A stretch of DNA of 17,858 nucleotides from Vulcanimicrobiota bacterium (GCA_030038335.1 JASHPC010000064.1:1-17858); one strand, 5' to 3'. Positions 7,721 to 14,874 are shown, counted from the first letter of the stretch. Notes: generated by a model not told the origin, from the letters alone. Numbers and translations are program-made.

Positions 7721-8876
7721 CGGTGGGCTCGAGCCAAGAACGATAGTAGTCCTGGTCTTCCACTTCGCTTGCGGCCCTTGCGATGTGTAACGGCGAAAAC
7801 GTGTCTATCATGACCGCGATCTCATCGGTTGACTTCTTGCCAAGTGACTGCTCGACGGCGCCCGGTTGCGGGCCATGTGGCGCACCGGCAGTATGCAACG
7901 TGATGGAGCTCTCTTCGACGCCGCGCCGGCTCATGAAATTTCCGCTCACGTAGTAGAGAACTTCGTCGCAGTCGACGCTCGAGTGGTTATAGGGAACGGG
8001 AATCGCGAGCGGGTGATAGTCGAAGAGGCGAGGCACGAACGCGCAGAACGCGGCGCCTGGAGCCTCGAACGTCGCATGCGCCGGCGGCGGCTGGTGCAGC
8101 TTGCCGGTAATGGGCGCGAACTCTTCGAGGTTAAAGGCGTACGGGTAGCAGTAGCCGTCCCACCCGACGACGTCGCACGGGTGGTGCGCAACCGTGTAGA
8201 TCGCGTTGCGCTCCTTTCCGGAGACGCGAATTTCGAATGCGCCCAATTCGTCGATCGGCTCTTGCAACACGGGGCCGCGAAAGTCGCGTTCGTAGTACGG
8301 CGCGTGTTCGGCGAGCTGTCCAAACTCGTTGCGATACCTACGGGGCACCTGTACGGGACCTGACGTTTCATAGACGAGCATGCGCGTCTTCTCGCTCGGG
8401 TAGACGGCGTACGTCGTTCCTACGGGGATGACGAGGTAATCGTGCGCGCGATAGTCGAGGCGTCCGAGTGGCGTCTGAAGATAGCCGCTTCCGCGATGCA
8501 CGAAGAGGAGCTCGTCGCCGCGAACGTTCCTATAGAAGTACGCCATCGGTTCGGTGAACTCGGCGACGGCGATGGTGACGTCTGCGTTGCCGAGCACGGC
8601 GGCACGCGCGGAAATTGCATCGCCGGACGTCTCGATGCGCTGCGTAAGGAAGTGCCGATTTCGTAAGGGCTCGTTGGGAGAAAAATCCGGACTCGGACGA
8701 CTCCACGGCCGAACGTCGAGCGTCGCGGTCGGCGGACGCAGATGATAGAGGAGGGAGTACACGCTCTCGAAGCCTTGCGTCGAGAGCAGCTCTTCTGCAT
8801 AGAGGCCGCCATTAGGACGGCGAAACTGAATGTGGCGTTTAGCGGGGAGCGAGCCCGCGCGCAAATAGCTCGGCAC
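7713..8876 (-). CDS. hmgA: Homogentisate 1,2-dioxygenase
   Basis: The 387-aa Fe(II) ring-cleavage dioxygenase opens homogentisate to maleylacetoacetate. It is of the cupin-like homogentisate dioxygenase type: GKLHQPPPAHATFEAPG (about 258-274), RLFDYHPLAIPVPYNHSS (283-300), DEVLYYVSGNFMSRRG (304-319) and SITLHTAGAPHGPQPG (324-339). Probable iron ligands are H298, E305 and H334. It is shorter than the roughly 440-aa eukaryotic and proteobacterial enzymes, which fits a compact bacterial subgroup. The start is GTG without a clear Shine-Dalgarno; no upstream in-frame alternative fits better. It is divergent from the secreted-protein gene at 8967 and converges on fahA. Confidence 0.93.
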   Translation of the reverse strand: MPSYLRAGSLPAKRHIQFRRPNGGLYAEELLSTQGFESVYSLLYHLRPPTATLDVRPWSRPSPDFSPNEPLRNRHFLTQRIETSGDAISARAAVLGNADVTIAVAEFTEPMAYFYRNVRGDELLFVHRGSGYLQTPLGRLDYRAHDYLVIPVGTTYAVYPSEKTRMLVYETSGPVQVPRRYRNEFGQLAEHAPYYERDFRGPVLQEPIDELGAFEIRVSGKERNAIYTVAHHPCDVVGWDGYCYPYAFNLEEFAPITGKLHQPPPAHATFEAPGAAFCAFVPRLFDYHPLAIPVPYNHSSVDCDEVLYYVSGNFMSRRGVEESSITLHTAGAPHGPQPGAVEQSLGKKSTDEIAVMIDTFSPLHIARAASEVEDQDYYRSWLEPTAT

Positions 8877-8952
8877 GACTCAACGGTTCGTCATCGAGCC
8901 AGGGGTCTCTTCGCGCGAGGAGAAGGCGCCTGCTTGTAATCTGAGGCTCCAA

Positions 8953-8961
8953 AGAAGGGAG
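8953..8961 (+). promoter_or_regulatory. Ribosome binding site of the secreted-protein gene
   Basis: AGAAGGGAG lies five bases before the ATG at 8967 and supports that start. The 90-base gap to the divergent GTG of hmgA is the only room for the two opposing promoters. I see only a weak -10-like TGTAAT at 8935-8940 and no convincing -35. Confidence 0.55.
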
Positions 8962-8966
8962 AAGCC

Positions 8967-9956
8967 ATGGGTCGCTTTGCCTTGGGGGTACTCGCAGCAG
9001 CGGCCGTAGCCGCAATAGCCTTTGCCGGGAGGCCAAGTGCCGGCGCATCGGTCCCGCGCGTGACGCCGACGCCCGTCGCGCTCCAATACGAGAAAATCGA
9101 CCGAGTGATCATGCCGACGTCGACACCACCCGCGCCAGGGACGTTCCAGGACGATCGCGCTGCGATCGTTGTGGCCGGCAACGGAGCGCCGCCTCAGCAT
9201 CACGGGCTTTTCGGTAACGTGATGAACGCGTATCAGGGTGCGATGACAGCGATGCAATCGTTTCGCAGCGGCGTGCTCACGCGGTACACGTACTACAATA
9301 ACTGGGTTCGCACGGACGACATCGTGCATCAGACGGCGACGATCACAAAGTGCGACCTTCATCAATACATCACGCTCGATCTCGCGCACCGCACGTACAC
9401 GATCGCCGACGCGCTTCCGTCTCCGGCGCCGCAGGCAATGCCGATGGGGCGTCCCGGACCACCGCAAGTCGAGAACGAGGCACCCGGAACCGTCGATTTG
9501 ACGATATCGGCACGCGGAACGAATCTCGGGCCGCGCACGATCGAAGGCATCGGGACGCACGGGAACGCTTCGCAAGTCGCCGTTACGCTGGCGAACGCGA
9601 CGGGGTCGTGCTCGAATAGCTCGACGCAGATGCGCATCGTCGAATACGTCTCCGGAATCGAGATTCCGCGTCAGTATTGCCCACTTCCGCGCACGAGCGG
9701 AGCTGCCGGAGGTCCGGAAACGATCGTGCACGGTGGATGCAAACCGCGGATTCACGGCGATTTGAGCGCTGCGGCTGCAGCGGGCTTCGGCGCATCGAGT
9801 GCCTCGAGGCTCGCGATGTACAGGCTCGTAACTTTCGGCGTCAGCCGTCAGGAGATGAACACTGCCGAGGAGGCCGGAAACGTTCGCTGGCTCTATCGGC
9901 CGGAGGCGGAGCAGCTCTTCTCGATTCCCGCCGGGTTCACGCAGCAGTCACCGTAA
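8967..9956 (+). CDS. Secreted protein of unknown function
   Basis: The 329-aa product starts with a signal peptide (MGRF then LGVLAAAAVAAIAFAG), with likely cleavage around residues 20-27. I do not recognise the family. The mature part has a Pro-rich stretch (TPTPVALQYEK and STPPAPGTF). A beta-rich segment follows: GVLTRYTYYNNWVRTDDIVHQ, then CDLHQYITLDLAHRTYTIAD. It resembles loosely the pattern of secreted proteins whose repeated strands describe a residue-by-residue state, as in DUF4412-like families. A Gly/Pro-rich linker (MPMGRPGPPQVENEAPG) precedes a second beta-rich half with four cysteines that could form disulfides. No catalytic motif is visible. A good ribosome site supports the start. 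The gene is alone on its strand, convergent with the PEBP gene 16 bases away. Confidence 0.85.
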   Translation: MGRFALGVLAAAAVAAIAFAGRPSAGASVPRVTPTPVALQYEKIDRVIMPTSTPPAPGTFQDDRAAIVVAGNGAPPQHHGLFGNVMNAYQGAMTAMQSFRSGVLTRYTYYNNWVRTDDIVHQTATITKCDLHQYITLDLAHRTYTIADALPSPAPQAMPMGRPGPPQVENEAPGTVDLTISARGTNLGPRTIEGIGTHGNASQVAVTLANATGSCSNSSTQMRIVEYVSGIEIPRQYCPLPRTSGAAGGPETIVHGGCKPRIHGDLSAAAAAGFGASSASRLAMYRLVTFGVSRQEMNTAEEAGNVRWLYRPEAEQLFSIPAGFTQQSP

Positions 9957-9972
9957 GAAGAGCATCGACAGA

Positions 9973-10458
9973 CTATCGACCGTACCAATAACGGCCGACG
10001 AGTTGCGCTTTACCGAGTACGTGGCCGCGGATGCGATGGAGTAGTGCCGGTCCGTCCAGCGGCCCCGTCGCGTGGAGCGACGTGACGTCGAGGGCGTACA
10101 GCGTAAAAACGTAGTGATGCGGCTCGCCGGGAGGTGGGCACGGGCCGCCGTAACGGCGTTCTGAAAACGACGTTATCCCGAGATAGCCCGTTGGGAGCGC
10201 GACGCCTGCGCCAAGATGGCGAACGTCCGCCGGGATGTCGTACGCAACCCAGTGGAACCAGCCTCGAACTGCGTCTGGATCGTAGAGTGTAAGCGCGAAG
10301 CTGCGGGTTCCGCGGGGCGGCGAGTTCCAATGAAGCTCGGGGGACCGGTCGGCGCCGGGACACGACCGCGCGCCGTGAGCGGTCCACGTTGGGAGCGGGC
10401 TGCCGGGACTGAACGACAGACTCGAAAGAACGAGAGCGAGAAAGAACGGCGCCACCAT
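9973..10458 (-). CDS. Secreted YbhB/YbcL-type phosphatidylethanolamine-binding-like protein
   Basis: The 161-aa protein belongs to the PEBP/Raf-kinase-inhibitor-like family. Motifs are SPELHW (39-44), LYDPDAVRGWFHWVAYDIP (about 58-76) and YGGPCPPPGEPHHYVFTLYALD (103-124), which together build the anion-binding pocket. The first 20 residues (MVAPFFLALVLSSLSFSPG) form a short hydrophobic signal, so it is probably exported. Bacterial members are common but their ligand and role are poorly known. There is no clear Shine-Dalgarno, and the ATG lies in the centre of a strong inverted repeat (10448-10467). It is transcribed away from the SRP RNA gene and converges on the secreted protein gene. Confidence 0.9.
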   Translation of the reverse strand: MVAPFFLALVLSSLSFSPGSPLPTWTAHGARSCPGADRSPELHWNSPPRGTRSFALTLYDPDAVRGWFHWVAYDIPADVRHLGAGVALPTGYLGITSFSERRYGGPCPPPGEPHHYVFTLYALDVTSLHATGPLDGPALLHRIRGHVLGKAQLVGRYWYGR

Positions 10459-10467
10459 GGCGGCGCC
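10448..10467 (-). repeat. Inverted repeat enclosing the PEBP start codon
   Basis: GGCGCC at 10448-10453 and again at 10462-10467 are self-complementary arms. With the neighbouring bases they give a near-perfect hairpin whose loop holds the ATG (10456-10458) on the minus strand. No T-run follows, so a terminator is unlikely. In mRNA it would hide the start codon. Seen directly; the regulatory reading is inference. Confidence 0.5.
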
Positions 10468-10486
10468 TTTCGCCGAAGCGCCGTGG

Positions 10487-10492
10487 TATCAT
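10487..10492 (+). promoter_or_regulatory. Possible -10 element for the SRP RNA gene
   Basis: TATCAT lies about 13 to 18 bases before the likely 5' end of the SRP RNA, a correct distance for a sigma-70 type -10 box. No good -35 hexamer is found about 17 bases upstream, so the call is weak. Confidence 0.3.
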
Positions 10493-10504
10493 GGGCGGGC
10501 CATG

Positions 10505-10603
10505 ATGGGGGTTGGGCTTCGCGCGACGTAACCTCGTGAACCCCGCCAGGACCGGAAGGGAGCAACGGTAAGCGAGCCCTTACGGGTGCCGCGAACCACC
10601 CGA
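10505..10603 (+). ncRNA. ffs: Small bacterial signal recognition particle RNA (4.5S RNA)
   Basis: The apical domain is recognisable as GAACCCCGCCAGG-ACCGGAAGGGAGCAACGGTAA, with the GGAA tetraloop at 10554-10557 and the asymmetric and symmetric loops that bind Ffh. The terminal helix can be traced: GGGGGTT at 10507-10513 pairs with AACC-A-CCC at 10594-10601 with one bulged A. The size near 97-100 nt matches the small bacterial class without an Alu domain. It guides membrane-protein ribosomes to FtsY with Ffh. End positions are approximate by a few bases. It precedes the M23 peptidase gene on the same strand. Confidence 0.92.
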
Positions 10604-10681
10604 CTCTCGTCGTGGTGCCTGAGAAAGAACCTCCAGGGAGCGGCGGCCAGGCGAGCGAACTCGAAGCCCTCCGTCGCGTCC

Positions 10682-10713
10682 CTCGAATCCGGGGCTTCGT
10701 CCCCGAGCTCGAG
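10682..10713 (+). promoter_or_regulatory. Hairpin in the leader of the M23 peptidase gene
   Basis: CTCGA (10682-10686) and CGGGG (10690-10694) pair with CCCCG (10701-10705) and TCGAG (10709-10713) around a CTTCGT loop. It lies between ffs and the peptidase start, about 33 bases before the ATG. There is no T-run, so it may be a processing or leader structure rather than a terminator. The same bases could also be coding if the peptidase starts at the in-frame GTG at 10612. Confidence 0.35.
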
Positions 10714-10746
10714 ATCGTAGTGCTGGGCCGGCGCTCGAAAACAGCG

Positions 10747-11655
10747 ATGACCGAAGACCGCTATTACGTCAAGATCGTGCCCCATCGTGGAGATACCATC
10801 CACCGCTTCGTCGTGCGCCAGCGGCACGTCTTAACCGTCGCCGCGGTTCTGCTCGTCGCGCTCGCCACTGCGGTCGCGTACGGCGTCGTGCAGTACCGGC
10901 ACGTCCGCCAGGAACGTGCCGCGCTCGTCCGGATTGCGGGACAGGCGGAGATGCTCCACAGACAGCTCCAGCACGTTCAGGACGAGGACCAGCAGATCAC
11001 GCAGCTCATCGGCGCACCGAATCAGAAGCCTACGCCAGCCGCGAGGCCGCAAGTCAAGGCACCCGTCAAGCCCGTTTCGTGGACCGGCGTTCCGAACGTG
11101 GCGTCGCTCGCGCAACATGTGGCAAAACTCGCTGCAGACTCTGCCGCGCTTGCACAGCACGCCGATCAGGAACGAACACTCGCGATGCGAGTCTTGAATC
11201 TTCGCCAGATACACGCACTCGCGGTAGCGCGGCTCGTGGCGTTCATTCCGTCGATCGATCCCGTGAACAACGCCGTCGTCACGGGTTGCTTCTGCTATCG
11301 CACCTCACCCTCGGTCGAGTTCCACGAAGGAGTCGACCTTTCGGCGAACTACGGTGACACGGTGAGAGCCGCTGCCGCTGGGACGATCGTCGCTGCCGGA
11401 TGGGATGGGGAGTACGGTTTGAAGATCGACATCGATCATGGTAACGGTTACCACACGTGGTACGCGCACCTCTCGCGCATCGACGTCTCGGTAGGGCAGC
11501 GCGTGTACAAGGGAGAGGCGATTGCAGCCGTCGGCGCGACCGGTTTCGCAACCGGACCGCACCTGCACTATCAGGTCATGCTCGACGGTACGCCCGTCGA
11601 TCCGACGCCGTATCTACACGGCATCCCCGCCTCGGTCATCGCGGCACTGCGCTGA
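10747..11655 (+). CDS. Membrane-anchored M23 family metallopeptidase
   Basis: The 302-aa protein resembles cell-wall endopeptidases or their inactive activators (EnvC/NlpD/SpoIIQ-like). It has a short cytoplasmic tail, one transmembrane helix at about 29-48 (LTVAAVLLVALATAVAYGVV), a coiled-coil stretch at about 52-90 and 120-160, and a C-terminal LytM domain. Zinc-binding residues are intact: FHEGVDL (H193, D197) and GPHLHYQV (H272, H274), with the catalytic-type His in YAHLSR (H241). It is therefore probably active on peptidoglycan cross-links. The usual glycine-rich turn before the first ligand is replaced by TGCFCYRTSP, which brings in two cysteines. The start chosen (ATG at 10747) gives a standard cytoplasmic tail; an in-frame GTG at 10612 would add 45 residues and has no better ribosome site. 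Confidence 0.9.
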   Translation: MTEDRYYVKIVPHRGDTIHRFVVRQRHVLTVAAVLLVALATAVAYGVVQYRHVRQERAALVRIAGQAEMLHRQLQHVQDEDQQITQLIGAPNQKPTPAARPQVKAPVKPVSWTGVPNVASLAQHVAKLAADSAALAQHADQERTLAMRVLNLRQIHALAVARLVAFIPSIDPVNNAVVTGCFCYRTSPSVEFHEGVDLSANYGDTVRAAAAGTIVAAGWDGEYGLKIDIDHGNGYHTWYAHLSRIDVSVGQRVYKGEAIAAVGATGFATGPHLHYQVMLDGTPVDPTPYLHGIPASVIAALR

Positions 11656-11664
11656 GATTCGCGC

Positions 11665-11946
11665 GTGCTCTGCTATTTTGCCCAGCTGCTTGACTGGCTG
11701 GTCCAAATCTACACGATCGTTCTCCTCGTTTACGCCGTGCTGTCGTGGATACCCGACCTACGCTACAGTCGCTTCGAGCGAGCGCTGGCGACGTTCGTGG
11801 AGCCGCTGCTCGCGCCTATTCGCCGCGTCATTCCGCCGATTGGCGGCCTCGACATCGCGTTCCTGATTCTCATCCTTCTCTTGCAGTTCTTGATCAGGCC
11901 GCTGCTGGCGAACTTTACCGCGAGCGCCTGTTACTCGCTATACTAA
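11665..11946 (+). CDS. YggT family integral membrane protein
   Basis: The 93-aa protein has two hydrophobic segments (about 5-29, LDWLVQIYTIVLLVYAVLSW, and 62-83, LDIAFLILILLLQFLIRPLL) separated by a loop with EPLLAPIRRVIPPIGGLD, which is the YggT family signature. Members are small inner-membrane proteins linked to cell division and membrane or osmotic homeostasis in several bacteria; the mechanism is unclear. The start is GTG, nine bases after the peptidase stop, with no strong ribosome site. The lepA GTG follows four bases after the stop, so the genes are probably cotranscribed. Confidence 0.9.
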   Translation: MLCYFAQLLDWLVQIYTIVLLVYAVLSWIPDLRYSRFERALATFVEPLLAPIRRVIPPIGGLDIAFLILILLLQFLIRPLLANFTASACYSLY

Positions 11947-11950
11947 CGAC

Positions 11951-13774
11951 GTGAAGCCCGATAATCCTCACCGGCTCGAGACCTCGGGCCGCGTTCGCAA
12001 CTTCTGCATCATCGCGCACATCGATCACGGGAAGACCACGCTCTCGGACCGCTTGCTCGAACAGACGCAAACCGTCGAGACGCGCGAGATGTCGGAGCAG
12101 CTCCTTGACGCGATGGACCTCGAGCGCGAACGCGGCATCACGATCAAGATGCATCCAGTGACCCTGCTGCACCGAGCGCGCAACGGAGAGACGTACGAGC
12201 TCAACCTAATCGATACGCCCGGCCATGTCGATTTCTCGTACGAAGTTTCGCGCTCGCTCGCAGCGTGCGAAGGAGCCATTCTCATCATCGATGCGGCACA
12301 GGGCATAGAAGCGCAGACGCTCGCGAACTACCATCTTGCGCTCGAGCACGATCTCACGATCATTCCGGTGATCAACAAGATCGATCTTCCGGCCGCAGAT
12401 CCCGAACGCGTCATGGGAGAGGTGGAGGAGTTGCTCGTCATCGAGCGCAGCGAATGCATTCTAGCTAGTGCTAAGAACGGCACTGGCATCGACGACATCC
12501 TCGAAGCGATCGTGGGACGCATCCCGGCGCCGAAAGGACATCGCGATCACCTGCGGGCGCTCGTCTTCAATGCACAGTTCGATCCGTATCGCGGTGTCGT
12601 CTGCTACGTGCGCGTAGTCGACGGCGAGCTCAAAGCGGGGACGCGCTTCATGTCGATGGCGCACGAACGCGTCTTCGAGTGCGTTGAAGTCGGCGTCTTC
12701 GCGCCTGAGATGCGCGCTGGTGACGTGCTCGGCGTCGGCGACGTAGGGTACGTCATCGCGAACATTCGTTCTTTGGGTGAGATCGACGTTGGCGATACGA
12801 TTACCGAAGCGGCCAATCCCGCGCACGTCGCGCTCCCCGGCTACCGAAAAGCGGTTCCAATGGTGTACTGCGGCCTCTATCCAAACGAGGGCGTCGAGTA
12901 TTCGCAGTTGCGTGACGCGCTCGACAAGCTCAAGCTCAACGACGCGGCGCTCGTCTACGAACCAGAGAGTTCCGTTGCGCTCGGCTTCGGCTTTCGCTGC
13001 GGCTTTCTCGGACTGCTGCACATGGAGATCGTGCAGGAGCGCCTCGAGCGCGACTACTCGCTCGATCTCATCGCGACGTCGCCGTCAGTCGTGTTTCGCG
13101 TGACGAAAACGGACGGGGAGGTCCAGATGATCGACAATCCGTCGAAGCTTCCGGCGACGAGCGTCATCCGGTCGATCGAAGAGCCGTACGTGAAGGCGAC
13201 GATTATCACGCCGCCCGAGTACGTCGGCGCGATCATGGACGTGACGCAGAGCCGGCGTGGGAATCTTGGCGGAATGGAGTATCTGCACGACGGGCGCGTC
13301 ATTCTGACGTACGAGATGCCGCTCATCGAGGTGATCGTCGACTTCTTCGATCATCTGAAGTCGCGTACGAAGGGTTATGCGTCGCTCGATTACGAGCTCG
13401 TCGGCTATCGCGAGGGCGACCTCGTGAAGTTGGAAATTCTCCTGAATAACGAACCCGTAGACGCGCTGTCGTTTATCGTCGCGCGCGAACGCGCAGCACA
13501 GCGCGGGCGCGCGTTGACGGAGCGTCTGAAGGAGCTCATACCCCGGCAGATGTTCGACGTTCCCATTCAAGCCGCAATCGGAGGCAAGATCGTGGCGCGC
13601 GAGACGGTGAGTGCGATGCGTAAGAACGTCCTCGCCAAGTGCTACGGCGGCGACATCACGCGCAAAAGAAAGTTGTTGGAGAAGCAGAAGGCGGGAAAGG
13701 AACGCATGAAGCGCGTCGGCCGCGTCGAGCTTCCACAGGACGCGTTCATGGCGGTTCTCCGGCTCGACGAGTAG
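11951..13774 (+). CDS. lepA: Elongation factor 4 (LepA GTPase)
   Basis: The 607-aa translational GTPase matches the usual LepA length of about 600. The G domain shows AHIDHGKTT (22-30, P loop), the RGITIK switch-I element (61-66), DTPGHVDF (88-95) and NKIDLP (142-147). Domains II, III and V follow, and the LepA-specific C-terminal domain ends with KAGKERMKRVGRVELPQDAF. EF-4 acts on the ribosome, promoting back-translocation or assisting initiation and 30S maturation. The start is GTG and no Shine-Dalgarno is clear, but the N-terminus lies the normal distance before RNFCIIAHID. It sits between the YggT gene and rdgB, one base apart from the latter. Confidence 0.97.
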   Translation: MKPDNPHRLETSGRVRNFCIIAHIDHGKTTLSDRLLEQTQTVETREMSEQLLDAMDLERERGITIKMHPVTLLHRARNGETYELNLIDTPGHVDFSYEVSRSLAACEGAILIIDAAQGIEAQTLANYHLALEHDLTIIPVINKIDLPAADPERVMGEVEELLVIERSECILASAKNGTGIDDILEAIVGRIPAPKGHRDHLRALVFNAQFDPYRGVVCYVRVVDGELKAGTRFMSMAHERVFECVEVGVFAPEMRAGDVLGVGDVGYVIANIRSLGEIDVGDTITEAANPAHVALPGYRKAVPMVYCGLYPNEGVEYSQLRDALDKLKLNDAALVYEPESSVALGFGFRCGFLGLLHMEIVQERLERDYSLDLIATSPSVVFRVTKTDGEVQMIDNPSKLPATSVIRSIEEPYVKATIITPPEYVGAIMDVTQSRRGNLGGMEYLHDGRVILTYEMPLIEVIVDFFDHLKSRTKGYASLDYELVGYREGDLVKLEILLNNEPVDALSFIVARERAAQRGRALTERLKELIPRQMFDVPIQAAIGGKIVARETVSAMRKNVLAKCYGGDITRKRKLLEKQKAGKERMKRVGRVELPQDAFMAVLRLDE

Positions 13775-13775
13775 C

Positions 13776-14375
13776 GTGCACGTATACGTCGCGACCCGGA
13801 ACGTGGGCAAACTCGCCGAGCTAAAGGACATTTTTGCTCGGTCGCGGATCGAGGTATTGACGTACGACGGCTACGCCGATGTAGAAGAGGGCGAGCTGTC
13901 GTTTCACGACAACGCGCTGCTGAAAGCACAGACCCTGCACCAGCAGTTGAAGGACACTGAGATCGAGGCCGCGGTGATCGCGGATGACAGCGGGTTGTGC
14001 GTCGATGCGCTCGACGGGCGACCCGGAGTGCTTTCAGCGCGCTATGCGGGCGCGGATGCTACGTGGGAAGAACGCCGGCGAAGGCTCTTGGAGGAGCTTC
14101 GCGATGTTCCCAACGAGAAGCGCACCGCGACGTTCGTGTGCTACATGCCGCTGATACTTGCCGACGGAAAGACGTGGATGGGCGAAGGATTCGCTCGCGG
14201 CCGCATCACGCGCGAAGAGCGCGGTGCGGGCGGTTTCGGTTACGACCCCATTTTCGTGCCCAATGGTGAAGCGCAGACCTTCGCGGAGATGAGCGAAGAG
14301 AAGAAGAACTCGATGAGCCATCGTCACGCGGCCGCGCAAGCGTTGCTGGACGCTTGCCGCGGGCTGTTATACTAG
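13776..14375 (+). CDS. rdgB: RdgB/HAM1 family non-canonical purine NTP pyrophosphatase
   Basis: The 199-aa enzyme hydrolyses ITP, dITP and XTP to the monophosphates, keeping deaminated purines out of nucleic acids. Family motifs are ATRNVGKLAEL (6-16), the acidic ADDSGLCVDAL (69-79), GRPGVLSARYAG (81-92), GGFGYDPIF (152-160) and SHRHAA (181-186), all intact. It begins with GTG one base after the lepA stop and is therefore probably translationally coupled. Its stop lies 10 bases before the tRNA-Pro gene, so the tRNA cluster may share the transcript. Confidence 0.96.
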   Translation: MHVYVATRNVGKLAELKDIFARSRIEVLTYDGYADVEEGELSFHDNALLKAQTLHQQLKDTEIEAAVIADDSGLCVDALDGRPGVLSARYAGADATWEERRRRLLEELRDVPNEKRTATFVCYMPLILADGKTWMGEGFARGRITREERGAGGFGYDPIFVPNGEAQTFAEMSEEKKNSMSHRHAAAQALLDACRGLLY

Positions 14376-14385
14376 GACTGCTCTT

Positions 14386-14459
14386 CGGGACGTAGCTCAG
14401 CTTGGTAGAGCGTTCGCTTTGGGAGCGAAAGGCCGCTGGTTCAAGTCCAGTCGTCCCGA
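14386..14459 (+). tRNA. tRNA-Pro (TGG)
   Basis: Cloverleaf with acceptor CGGGACG/CGTCCCG and discriminator A. The anticodon stem is TTCGC/GCGAA with loop TTTGGGA, giving anticodon TGG. T loop TTCAAGT. CCA is not encoded. First of six tRNAs, 10 bases after rdgB. Confidence 0.96.
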
Positions 14460-14468
14460 TTTTATCAC

Positions 14469-14541
14469 GCGCCCGTGGTCTAACGGATAAGGCACGAGCC
14501 TTCGAAGCTCGCAGATGGGGGTTCGATTCCCTCCGGGCGCG
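14469..14541 (+). tRNA. tRNA-Arg (TCG)
   Basis: Acceptor GCGCCCG/CGGGCGC, discriminator G, anticodon stem CGAGC/GCTCG with loop CTTCGAA, so anticodon TCG for CGA codons. A 20 (D-loop A) typical of arginine identity is present. CCA is not encoded. It is a near copy of the next tRNA. Confidence 0.95.
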
Positions 14542-14559
14542 TTCTATAAGTTCTATAAG
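14542..14559 (+). repeat. Tandem 9-bp repeat between the two tRNA-Arg genes
   Basis: TTCTATAAG occurs twice back to back in an AT-rich spacer. Each copy contains a TATAAG that could act as a -10 element for the downstream tRNA, or as a processing spacer. Function is inferred only. Confidence 0.5.
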
Positions 14560-14584
14560 AATGAAAGTAGTCGCGATATCCTAC

Positions 14585-14658
<74 letters not shown>

Positions 14659-14720
14659 CTTTTTCGCTTTTTCGTTAGAATGACACGTGCACGGAGCGCA
14701 GAAGTCGGCGTAGCGCGTAT

Positions 14721-14798
14721 GGTGGCTGTAGCTCAGCTGGTTAGAGCGTCGGTCTGTGGAACCGAAGGTCGCGGGCTCGTATCCCGTCAGCCACCCCA
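14721..14798 (+). tRNA. tRNA-His (GTG), with encoded G-1 and CCA
   Basis: Acceptor GTGGCTG/CAGCCAC is extended by G-1 (14721) facing discriminator C (14795), the histidine hallmark. The anticodon stem TCGGT/ACCGA with loop CTGTGGA gives GTG. CCA follows at 14796-14798, unlike the other five tRNAs. The T loop is CTCGTAT instead of the usual TTCGAAT type, so positions 54 and 58 are both changed. Confidence 0.93.
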
Positions 14799-14801
14799 TG
14801 T

Positions 14802-14874
14802 GCGCCTTTAGCTCAGTTGGTAGAGCAGCAGACTTTTAATCTGTTGGTCCCGGGTTCGATCCCCGGAGGGCGCA
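14802..14874 (+). tRNA. tRNA-Lys (TTT)
   Basis: Acceptor GCGCCTT/AGGGCGC, discriminator A. Anticodon stem GCAGA/TCTGT with loop CTTTTAA gives TTT. T loop TTCGATC. CCA is not encoded. It starts three bases after the CCA of tRNA-His. Confidence 0.96.

Noticed and set aside
8880..9755. 291-codon minus-strand frame opposite the secreted protein
   Set aside because: Rich in Arg with no motif; the plus-strand gene has a signal peptide and a ribosome site.
13085..13831. 248-codon minus-strand frame opposite lepA
   Set aside because: Lies wholly against conserved lepA and the rdgB start, with no recognisable domain.
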